This document shows, piece by piece, positions 7,654 to 15,295 of a stretch of DNA of 41,556 bases (positions are counted from its first letter, which is position 1; each line of letters begins with the position of its first letter). Where the stretch lies: contig JAWKHR010000054.1 in the NCBI GenBank assembly GCA_041394725.1, positions 1 to 41,556 on the forward strand, in the 5' to 3' direction. The translations under genes and the position numbers were made by a program. The DNA comes from JAWKHR01 sp041394725 (GTDB lineage Bacteria > Acidobacteriota > Vicinamibacteria > Vicinamibacterales > SCN-69-37). The notes under the pieces are model-generated. The model ran no database searches, was not told the DNA's origin, and saw only the letters and a list, made by a program, of their open reading frames with translations.

Positions 7654-8874
7654 CTACATATTCATGAACGCGGTGATGATCAACCCATTGGTGAAATCGA
7701 TGAAGAACGCCCCGACCATCGGCAGCACCAGGAAGGCGCGCGGTGCGGGGCCGAAGCGCTCGACCAGCGCCTCCATGTTGGCGACCGCGTTCGGCGTCGC
7801 ACCCAGGCCGAAGCCGCAGTGGCCGCCGGCCATGACCGCGGCGTCGTAGTCGCGTCCCATCGCGCGGAAGGTGACGAAGATGGCGAAAGCCGCCATCAGC
7901 GCGACCTGGACGGCGAGGATTACGAGCATCGGGAGCGCCAGGTCCACGAGTTCCCAGAGCCGGAGTGACATCAGTGCCATCGCCAGGAACAGCGAGAGCG
8001 CGATCGTGCCGATGTCGTCGATCGTGCGCTGCTCGAGGCGCGCGATGCCGGAGAGCTCGGCGCCGTTGCGGACGACCGCCGCGACCAGCATCGCGCCGAT
8101 GTAGGCCGGCAGCGTGAGGTAGCGGCCGAGCCACCCGCTCAGCAGCCCGCCCGCCCACATCGCGACGAGGATGATCGTCAGCACCTTCAGCAGCGTGTAG
8201 GCCGTCGGCGCGGCGCCGGCCGGCTCCGTGTCGATCTCCTGGTCGAGCGACTGGTATTCGCCCGAGACGACCGAGGCCTGGATCGTCATCGACTGGCCGA
8301 GCCGCTCGGGGTGGTACCGCCGGATCAGCCACGTGCCCACCGGCCCGCCGATCAGGCCGCCCGCGACCAGGCCGAACGTGGCCGCCGCGATCGCCAGCGG
8401 CAGCGCGCCCGTGAACCCGTACTGCGTCTCCATCACCTGGCCGAACGCGGCGCCGGTGCCGTGGCCGCCGGTCATCGTGATCGATCCGGCGATGAGCCCG
8501 AGGAACGGGTGCACGCCGAGTACCTTCGCCAGCCCGACGCCGACGACGTCCTGGAGGGCGGCGAGCAGCGAGGCGAGGAACCAGAACACGATCACCTGCG
8601 GCCCGCCGATCCGCAGCAGCGACAGGCTGGCGCCGAGCCCGATGGTGGTGAAGAACGCGATCATCAGCGGCGCCTGGAGCGTGGTGTCGAACTGGAACGT
8701 GGGCCCGCCCGCCTGGCGTGACACGAGGCTCAGCGCCGCGAACAGGAAGCCGCCCACGACCGGCGCCGGGATGTTGTACCGGTCGAGCACCGGGACCCGG
8801 CGGCGGATGGCGTAGCCGGCAAACAGCACGACGCTCGCGAGCGCGAGCGTCTGGACCATGTCGAGTGTCAGCAC
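7654..8874 (-). CDS. gltS: GltS-type sodium/glutamate symporter
   Basis: A 406-aa inner-membrane protein that imports glutamate with sodium. It has about ten hydrophobic segments in two inverted halves. Each half carries the characteristic reentrant motif: MTGGHGTGAAFG in the first and AGGHCGFGLGATPNAVANM in the second. FFTTIGLGASLSLLRIGG near residue 70 is also typical. The length matches E. coli GltS (401 aa). I prefer the GTG start at 8874 because VLTLDMVQTLAL aligns with the family N-terminus; an in-frame ATG follows at 8859 and no strong ribosome site decides between them. It lies 23 bp after the DUF5916 gene and is probably co-transcribed with it. Confidence 0.9.
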   Translation of the reverse strand: MLTLDMVQTLALASVVLFAGYAIRRRVPVLDRYNIPAPVVGGFLFAALSLVSRQAGGPTFQFDTTLQAPLMIAFFTTIGLGASLSLLRIGGPQVIVFWFLASLLAALQDVVGVGLAKVLGVHPFLGLIAGSITMTGGHGTGAAFGQVMETQYGFTGALPLAIAAATFGLVAGGLIGGPVGTWLIRRYHPERLGQSMTIQASVVSGEYQSLDQEIDTEPAGAAPTAYTLLKVLTIILVAMWAGGLLSGWLGRYLTLPAYIGAMLVAAVVRNGAELSGIARLEQRTIDDIGTIALSLFLAMALMSLRLWELVDLALPMLVILAVQVALMAAFAIFVTFRAMGRDYDAAVMAGGHCGFGLGATPNAVANMEALVERFGPAPRAFLVLPMVGAFFIDFTNGLIITAFMNM

Positions 8875-8897
8875 GGGACCGGGCACGGCAGCCTGCC

Positions 8898-11164
8898 TCA
8901 GAACTGAATCATCTGCGTGAACTTCACGATGACCGATCGGCCCGCGACGAGGTCCGGCCGGTCGCGATACTGCTGTTCGTTGTAGACGACGAACAGGTCG
9001 CTGAGCGGATGGTGAATGAGGTTGAACCGGACGTTCGCGTTCAGCCGGTGGCGGCCCTCGTCGTACTGGAGCAGCGAGTCGAGGAACATGTTCGTCGTGA
9101 ACGAGTAGTTGAGCCGGCTGGTCCAGACCGCCGAGACGAACGACCCGTCCACGCCGCCGAGGTCCGCCGACGTGCGGTTGAGGCCGAGCGTCACCCGGAA
9201 CCGGTAGGTCGGCCGGAACGTCACCGTCGCCGACACCGTCTTCTGTGTGCCGCTCCACAGGCCGCCGCCGATGGCCCGGATCGATCCGGACACCATCCGG
9301 CTCTCGTCCGACTGGTACCAGACCTGGTATTCGTTCCACGCGTAGCGCCCCGGCTCGAGCGGGCGGGCGTCGGGCGAGAGCGACAGCGGCGCGTCGAGCC
9401 GCTCCATGGCCGGGTTGAACGACACCTCGACGAACGCGCCGTTGTCGAAGAAGATCGAGCTGCCGTTGTGCAGCTTGCGGCCCGTGAGCTGGTTGTCGAG
9501 ATCCGTGTAGATGTTCCAGACCGCATGCGGGTGCCATTCGCGGATGCCGTGCTTCGACCACGATACGGGGCGCGGGCGGATGCCGGTGTCGAGGAAATGC
9601 TTCCGCACGCCCGTCCGCCGGTAGTGCCGATGTCGTCGCGGAAGCCGTCGCCGAGCGTCATGAACCCGCCCTTGCCGTGGAAGTAGTTGCCCTCGCGGTT
9701 GACCGACGTCCGGAAGGCGTACTGGCCCGCGGTGACGCCGGGCGACGAGGTCTTCACCGCGTAGGTGTTCCAGTCCACCTGGCCCAGGAACCGCAGCGTC
9801 ATGTCCGCGCCGTAGACGCGGTTGAAGTCCTGGCTGTCGCCCGTCGCGCGGCTCATCATGATCGCGCCGACGTCCGATCCTTCACCCAGGCTCCGCCGCG
9901 CCCGCAGGACCGTGTAGTTCGTGGAGGGCAGCGACGACGTGCCGTCCACCTGCATCGTCAGCAGCCCGAGCTGCGTGCGGCCCGCGCGGCCCGTCAGGCG
10001 CGCACCGCCCAGCGTCTGGATCGGCGTGCCGTCGGCGCTCAGGCCGATGCGGCGGCTGTGGAAGAGCAGCAGATCCTCGTCGGGCGTGGGCGTGGTCGTC
10101 ACCCGCGTGTTGCGTGCGGTGTCGCCGACGTAGAACGTGCCCGAGTTCTCGATGAAGAAGTCGCGCTTCTCCTGGTAGAACGTGCTGAACTGGGTCAGGT
10201 TCACGGTCAGCTCGTCGGCCTCGACCTGCGCGAAGTCGGGATGCGCGGTCAGGTCGAGCGTCAGCGACGGCGTCAGGCCGACCTTCGCGTCGAGCCCCAC
10301 GGCCGAGCCCGCGTCGAACGACCGGCCGGTGCCGACGTCGCGAACCGAGCGGGCCAGGGCGTAGGGCTTGAGCTGGATGTTGCGACCCGGGCTGACGTCG
10401 CCGAGGCCCTGGAGATCGCCCGCGAGCGACACGCGTGAGAGCGCGTAGGCGCGGGGGACGGGAGACCAGAAGTCCACCTCGTTCCGGTGCCGCACCCGCC
10501 GGCTGAAGTTGATGCCCCAGACCTCGGCCAGGCCGCGCTCGAAACGCAGCGACCGGAACGGAATCGCCATCTCGACCGTCCAGCCTTCCGCGGTCTCCGC
10601 CGTCCGGACCGACCAGACGGCATCCCAGCTCGCGTTGGTCTCGCGGCCCTCGTTCGCGACCTGGCGATCGGAGCGCGCGCCGGCGCGGTTCGTCAGGAAC
10701 ATGAAGCCGTTCTGGCGGTCGGCGAACGTGTCGATGATGACCTCGAACGTGTCCTGGTCCGTGCTCTGGAAGTCCTCCCGGATGTCGTTGACCAGGCCCT
10801 CGCCGGCACGGCTGTCGCGGCAGTCGGCCGCGATGTAGAGCGTGGTGTCGTCCCACGCCACGCGAACCAGCGTCCGTTCGCTCGCGGGCTGGCCATCCGC
10901 CGGCTCGGCCTGCACGAAGTGTTCGACCGGCGCCGCGCGCTGCCAGACGGCGTCGTCGAGACGGCCGTCAAGGACGACGGGCTGGCGGGCCTGCTCCGCG
11001 ACGACCAGCAGACGCCCGTCGGCCGACCGCACCGCGCGGGCTGACGGTCCGCCGTCGGGGCTGCCCGAACGGGTCTGCGCCCGGGCCAGCCGGCCAGCGG
11101 GGAACAGGGCCAGCACCGCCAGCAACGTCGTGACGGGAAACGCAGGCAAGACCGGGGTGCGCAT
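8898..11164 (-). CDS. DUF5916 outer-membrane protein with CBM9-like N-terminus (one frameshift)
   Basis: About 755 aa when one frameshift is corrected. A signal peptide (residues 1-30, ending ARAQ) is followed by a carbohydrate-binding-family-9-like domain (QPVVLDGRLDDAVWQRAAP, then VRVAWDDTTLYIAADCRDS). The DUF5916 domain follows, with beta-barrel-like strands (FSTFYQEKRDFFIENSGTF is a hallmark) and ends in the outer-membrane-type VKFTQMIQF. Reading frame is lost near 9625. The minus strand codes LGDGFRDDIG, then continues one base out of phase as HYRRTGVRKHFLDTGIRPR, so one missing base restores the whole protein. Both halves keep family sequence, so this is either a recent mutation or a sequencing slip. 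The ligand of the barrel is not known. Confidence 0.82.
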
Positions 11165-11200
11165 GGACCGCCGGAGTGTACACCGTCCGGAAGCGGGGGC

Positions 11201-11815
11201 TCAGGCCGGTGGCTCGCGCGGATCGGCGGCCGGCGGATCCGGGCGCCCGACCAGGTGCTCGACCAGCGCGCCGCCTTTCCAGTCCCGCCCGCGCACGGCC
11301 AGCCCGACCACGACCACGAGCAGGATCACGAGGGCGACGAGCCCCTCGTGCCGGTGCAGGTCTTCGACGATCAACTCCAGGCCGCGGCCGATCGCCACGC
11401 CCGCCAGGCCGATCGTCACGGCCCACACGGCGGACCCGGCCAGGTCCACCGCGCTGAACAGCCCGGCCCGCATGCCGGTCGCGCCGCACGCGGCCGGAAT
11501 CGCGATCCGCAGCCCGTAGAGGAACCGCGAGACGAAGAGCAGCCACGGCGCGTGCCGCGTCACCGCGGCCGTGATCCGCGACAGCCGCTTCGACGCCGCG
11601 AGCGACGCCAGCGCCTGCCGGCCGTGCCGCCGCGCAATCCAGTAGTAGGCGTGGTTCGCGGCCGACGTCCCGAGCGCGGCGACGACGATCGTCGTGTGGA
11701 GGTCGAGATAGCCGCGATGCGCCAGGAACGTCGCCGCCAGCAGAAACGCGTCGCCCTCGAACGCGGCGCCGGCGAAGAGCACGAGGTACCCGTAGTGGGC
11801 CAGGGCCTGATCCAT
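11201..11815 (-). CDS. DedA/VTT-family inner-membrane protein
   Basis: A 204-aa integral membrane protein of the DedA (SNARE-associated/VTT) family, whose members are linked to lipid scrambling or flipping and membrane homeostasis. Visible hallmarks are the N-terminal acidic FEGDAFLLAATFLAHRG, the central FVSRFLYGLRIAIPAACGATGM (the reentrant RFxxGxR-Pro-Gly region), and two C-terminal hydrophobic helices (VDLAGSAVWAVTIGLAGVAIG and GLVALVILLVVVVGLAV). The tail is Pro-rich. It stands 36 bp downstream of the DUF5916 start on the same strand. The gap to the DoxX gene is 61 bp, so a weak operon with doxX is possible. The exact substrate cannot be inferred. Confidence 0.83.
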   Translation of the reverse strand: MDQALAHYGYLVLFAGAAFEGDAFLLAATFLAHRGYLDLHTTIVVAALGTSAANHAYYWIARRHGRQALASLAASKRLSRITAAVTRHAPWLLFVSRFLYGLRIAIPAACGATGMRAGLFSAVDLAGSAVWAVTIGLAGVAIGRGLELIVEDLHRHEGLVALVILLVVVVGLAVRGRDWKGGALVEHLVGRPDPPAADPREPPA

Positions 11816-11876
11816 GCCGTCGGCCCCAATTATCCGCGAGGACCGTCCGGGCCCGCGGCCCGGCGGCCCCGGTCGA

Positions 11877-12260
11877 TCACCGCACGGCGGACGACGACGG
11901 TGGCGCCTCGACCGCCGCCACCGTGAGGGCCGCCACGGCCATGACGACGTCGCGCACCGCCACGTCGTAGAACCCCGCCAGCACCAGGTTGGCCGCGACC
12001 AGGACCAGCCAGCCGGCGGCCGCGAGCGCGCCCGCCCGCGGCCACGCGGTGAGGATCGCGAGGCCGACTGCCGTCTCGATGACGCCGACCACCCCCATGA
12101 AGGTCGCCGGTGTCACGGGAAGGGCGGCGAGGGCGATCGGGCTGATGTAGTGCGTCCAGTCCGTCAGCAGGTTGAAGAACTTGTCGAGGCCGGCCAGCGT
12201 GGCGGTCAGGCCGATGGCCAGGCGGAGCGCGAACCGGGCGTGCGGAAGGGCAAGCGGCAT
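11877..12260 (-). CDS. DoxX-like small membrane protein
   Basis: A 127-aa protein with four hydrophobic helices in the DoxX/DoxD-like layout: FALRLAIGLTATLAGLDKFFNLL, a Thr/Met-rich TFMGVVGVIETAVGLAIL, AGWLVLVAANLVLAGFYDV and a C-terminal VVMAVAALTVAAVEA. Family members are quinone- or redox-associated membrane proteins of mostly unknown role. The ATG at 12260 has AGGAGA upstream. A 31-bp element at 12284-12314, shared with the upstream region of the neighbouring ECF sigma gene, sits at promoter distance. It directly abuts the sigma stop codon, so this gene probably has its own sigma-dependent promoter rather than relying on read-through. Confidence 0.82.
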   Translation of the reverse strand: MPLALPHARFALRLAIGLTATLAGLDKFFNLLTDWTHYISPIALAALPVTPATFMGVVGVIETAVGLAILTAWPRAGALAAAGWLVLVAANLVLAGFYDVAVRDVVMAVAALTVAAVEAPPSSSAVR

Positions 12261-12283
12261 CGTCGGAATCTCCTCGTGTCGGT

Positions 12284-12314
12284 CATTGGAGGGGCGACAC
12301 GCGGAAACGTGACG
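12284..12314 (-). promoter_or_regulatory. Putative ECF promoter of the doxX-like gene
   Basis: On the minus strand this reads CGTCAC, TTTC soon after, and CCTCCAATG exactly 16 bases downstream of CGTCAC. The same pattern with the same spacing lies upstream of the ECF sigma gene. A GTCAC-like -35 and a C-rich -10 at this distance suit an ECF promoter. Transcription would start about 20-25 bases before the AGGAGA ribosome site of the doxX-like gene. The assignment rests on two matching copies only. Confidence 0.6.
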
Positions 12315-12845
12315 TCAGGCGATGCGGGACAGGACCGCGCCGACGATCCGATCGCAGCGCGGACCGAGGAACGTGAACGCGCTGCCCGCTGCGAGACCCG
12401 CACGCTCGTAGAGGGTCTGGCGGAGCGCGGCGCGAGCGCGCGAGAGGCGCGTCTTGACGACGTCGTCGCTCACCTGCAGGCAGGCCGCGGTCTCCGCCGT
12501 CGAGAGGCCCTGGATCTGCCGCAGCACGAAGACCTCGCGCAACCCGTCCGGCAGCGCGTCCACGGCGCGCTCGAGCAGCGCCGACAGCTCGCGGGCGAAG
12601 GCCTGGCGCTCGGGATCAGGGAGCGACGAGGTGGCGTCGACGCCGGGCAGCGGCACCGCGCCGGTGTCCTCGAGCGGCCGGTACCGTCCCCGCCGGCGTG
12701 CGTGCGCCAGCGCCTCGTTGATCACGATCCGCGTCAGCCACGTCGTCAGCGCCGCCCGGCCGTCGAGCACCTCGGCCACCACGCGGTCGTCGGAAAGGGC
12801 CTGCCAGGCGTCGAGCCGGCTCGCGGAAAGGATGGGCATGACCAT
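12315..12845 (-). CDS. ECF sigma factor lacking most of region 2 (in-frame internal deletion)
   Basis: A 176-aa sigma-70-family protein. Region 4 is complete (RAVDALPDGLREVFVLRQIQGLSTAETAACLQVSDDVVKTRLSRARAALRQTLYE, cited in pieces: LREVFVLRQIQGLST, VSDDVVKTRLSRARAAL). The N-terminal start SDDRVVAEVLDGRAAL is normal for this group, but it runs directly into TTWLTRIVINEALAHARRRGR, the end of region 2. The roughly 55-60 residues that normally lie between (core-binding helix and -10 recognition) are absent. The frame is kept. Both edges encode a DGRAA-like sequence in relatives, which suggests recombination between short direct repeats or an assembly collapse. The start is probably the ATG at 12845 or 12839. 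Both sit at the likely transcription start, so the message may be leaderless. Confidence 0.72.
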   Translation of the reverse strand: MVMPILSASRLDAWQALSDDRVVAEVLDGRAALTTWLTRIVINEALAHARRRGRYRPLEDTGAVPLPGVDATSSLPDPERQAFARELSALLERAVDALPDGLREVFVLRQIQGLSTAETAACLQVSDDVVKTRLSRARAALRQTLYERAGLAAGSAFTFLGPRCDRIVGAVLSRIA

Positions 12846-12873
12846 TGGAGGCGCCGGGTGCCGAAAGGTGACA
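12843..12873 (-). promoter_or_regulatory. Putative autoregulatory ECF promoter of the sigma gene
   Basis: Minus-strand pattern TGTCAC, TTTC, then CCTCCAATG after 16 bases, matching the element before the doxX-like gene in both sequence and spacing. Its 3' end contains the ATG of the sigma gene at 12845, which implies a very short or absent leader. An ECF factor activating its own gene plus one membrane-protein gene is a common layout. The direct link is inferred from the two copies. Confidence 0.6.
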
Positions 12874-12940
12874 GTCCGAGCATATCGCCTCGGGGCGCGG
12901 CACGGATTCGCACGGGGATCGGCGTTGTAAGCTGTCGGGC

Positions 12941-15232
12941 ATGCCTTGGAGACCGACACGGCGGGAGGCGCTCGCGCATCTCGGCGCCGGAGGCGCCGGA
13001 CTCGTCCTCGCCTCCGGCGTCCTGCGCGGCCAGGACGCGCCAATCGTCGTCGGCGGACGTCCCGTCGAGATCGACGTGTCGGCGGTCAGCGCCCGGACGA
13101 TCCGGCTCACCGTCCGGCCGCTCGAGAACGGCGTGCCGGCCGACGTCCCGTTCACGGGCGCGCTCCGGCCCGAGTCCGGCGAGTTCGGCCCCGCGCTGCG
13201 CCAGGCGCGGACGGCGGCGGCCTTCACGGCCGTCACGCCGGACGCCGGCCTGCGCGTGCGCTTCACCGCCGGACCGCCGACGCTGCACGTCGAATCGGCC
13301 GAGGGTCGCCCCGTGCAGCGCCTGACCCTGTCGGCCGACGCACCGGACGTCTCGTTCCTGCTGCCGCGCGGTCCGCTGCTCGGCCTGGGCGAGGGCGGCG
13401 CGCAGTTCGATCGCAAGGGCCACACGGATCGCATGCGCAACGGGCAGGTGAATGCCGACGCCGACGGCTATCGGCTGGCCACGCACGGCACGCGCGCGCC
13501 CGTGCAGTGGTTCGTCGGCACCGACGGCTGGGCGCTGTTCATCCATCAGCCGTACGGCAGCGTCGATCTGACCGGCGCCGAGGGGCGCTTCACGCCGCGC
13601 GAGGGCGGCGCGACGGCGGCACCGCTGGACGTGTTCGTCGTGCGGTCCGACGACCCGGTCGAGATCATGGGCGAGTACGCGGCCATCACCGGGCTGCCCG
13701 AGATGCCGGCCCGATGGACGCTGGGCTACCTGCAGTCGAGCCGCACGCTGGCGGGACCGGACGAGATTCTCGGCGTGGCGCGCACGTTCCGCGAGAAACA
13801 GCTGCCGTGCGACGGCCTGATCTACCTGGGCACCGAGTTCGCGCCGTCGGGCTGGAACACCCGCAACGGCGAGTTCACGTGGCACCCGACGAACTTCCCC
13901 GACCCGAAGGCGATGCTCGACCAGCTCCACGCCGGGCACTTCAAGGTCATCGTGCACATCGTCGTCGAGGGCCGGCGGCTGACGGGCACGGTGGACGACC
14001 CGTGTACCGCGGCGCCGCTGCCTCCGGGCCGCACGGAAGACGACCGGTGGCCGCCGGAGCGACAGGTCGCGTGCTACTGGCCCGCGCACGAGCCGCTGAT
14101 GGACGTGGGCGTGGACGGCTGGTGGCCCGACCAGGGCGACGGCTTCGACGGCCCGTCGCGATTCAACCGCCACCGGATGTACTGGGAGGGCACCCAGCGC
14201 CACCGGCCCGGCGTGCGTCCCTTCGCGCTGCACCGTAACGCGTCGCCCGGCATCCAGCGCTACGGCGGGTTCATCTGGTCGGGCGACGTGCAGTCGCGCT
14301 GGGACACGCTCGCCCTCCACGTGCCGAACGCCATCAACACGAGCCTGTCGGGCCTGCCGTTCTGGGGGACCGACATCGGCGGGTTCAACCCGACGCCCGA
14401 GTACACCGCCGAGCTGCACGTGCGGTGGTTCCAGTTCGGCACGTTCAACCCTCTTTTCCGATCGCACGGGCGCAACTGGCACCTGCGGCTGCCGTGGGGC
14501 TGGGATGGTGGCGACGGCGGGCCGCCGGAGCAGCGCGGCTGGGAGGCCGACCCCGCCGAACTGCACCGGCCGGAGGTCGAGACGATCCTCCGGAAGTACC
14601 TGAACCTGCGCTACCAGCTCCTGCCGTACACCTACACCGTCGTGCGCGAGGCGCACGACACGGGCCTGCCGATCATCCGCGCGCTCTGGCTCCACTACCC
14701 GGACGACGCGGCCGCCGTGGCGCGCGGCGACCTGTTCCTGTGGGGGCGCGACCTGCTCGTCGCGCCCGTCACCGAGCCCGGCGCGACGGCGCGCCGCGTC
14801 TACCTGCCGCGCGGCCGGTGGATCGACTACTGGACCCACGAGGCGCACGAGGGCGGCCGCGAGATCGTCCGGGCCGTCGATCTGGAGACGATGCCGCTGT
14901 TCGTCCGCGCCGGAACGGTCCTGCCGATGGATCCCGTTCGGCAGTACACGGACGAACCGGTGGCCGAGCCCGGCACCCTCGTCGTCTATCCGGGCGCGGA
15001 CGGCGCGTCGCGCCTGTACGAGGACGACGGCCGGAGCTTCGCGTATCGGGACGGCGCACGGATGACCGTGCGATTCGCGTGGAACGACGCGCGCCGGCGG
15101 CTGTCGTTGTCGCTCGCCGAGGGCTCGCGGATGTATGGCGCGTCGCCGCGCACCTGGCGGGTGCGGGTGGCGGGCGAGTCGGCCGCCCGGACGGTCGCCT
15201 TCGACGGGCGGCCCGTCAGCGTCGATCTCTGA
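12941..15232 (+). CDS. Exported glycoside hydrolase family 31 (alpha-glucosidase/xylosidase type)
   Basis: A 763-aa retaining glycosidase that cleaves terminal alpha-glycosidic bonds. The N-terminus (PTRREALAHLGAGGAGLVLA) resembles a Tat signal, so the folded enzyme is probably exported. An N-terminal beta-sandwich (about residues 40-240) precedes the (beta/alpha)8 barrel (about 250-600) and C-terminal beta domains. The catalytic nucleophile is Asp397 in DGWWPDQGDG, and the acid/base is Asp449 in GGFIWSGDVQSRWD. PFWGTDIGGF is another family hallmark. Substrate choice (glucose or xylose) cannot be settled from these motifs. It is divergent from the truncated sigma gene across 95 bp, and a TAAGCT box close to the ATG hints at a very short leader. 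Confidence 0.92.
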   Translation: MPWRPTRREALAHLGAGGAGLVLASGVLRGQDAPIVVGGRPVEIDVSAVSARTIRLTVRPLENGVPADVPFTGALRPESGEFGPALRQARTAAAFTAVTPDAGLRVRFTAGPPTLHVESAEGRPVQRLTLSADAPDVSFLLPRGPLLGLGEGGAQFDRKGHTDRMRNGQVNADADGYRLATHGTRAPVQWFVGTDGWALFIHQPYGSVDLTGAEGRFTPREGGATAAPLDVFVVRSDDPVEIMGEYAAITGLPEMPARWTLGYLQSSRTLAGPDEILGVARTFREKQLPCDGLIYLGTEFAPSGWNTRNGEFTWHPTNFPDPKAMLDQLHAGHFKVIVHIVVEGRRLTGTVDDPCTAAPLPPGRTEDDRWPPERQVACYWPAHEPLMDVGVDGWWPDQGDGFDGPSRFNRHRMYWEGTQRHRPGVRPFALHRNASPGIQRYGGFIWSGDVQSRWDTLALHVPNAINTSLSGLPFWGTDIGGFNPTPEYTAELHVRWFQFGTFNPLFRSHGRNWHLRLPWGWDGGDGGPPEQRGWEADPAELHRPEVETILRKYLNLRYQLLPYTYTVVREAHDTGLPIIRALWLHYPDDAAAVARGDLFLWGRDLLVAPVTEPGATARRVYLPRGRWIDYWTHEAHEGGREIVRAVDLETMPLFVRAGTVLPMDPVRQYTDEPVAEPGTLVVYPGADGASRLYEDDGRSFAYRDGARMTVRFAWNDARRRLSLSLAEGSRMYGASPRTWRVRVAGESAARTVAFDGRPVSVDL

Positions 15233-15295
15233 CCGGCGCCCGGCGGTGGCCCGTGACCCATCCCGTCACGGTCGTGGGATAGGCTGACCCGCGTC

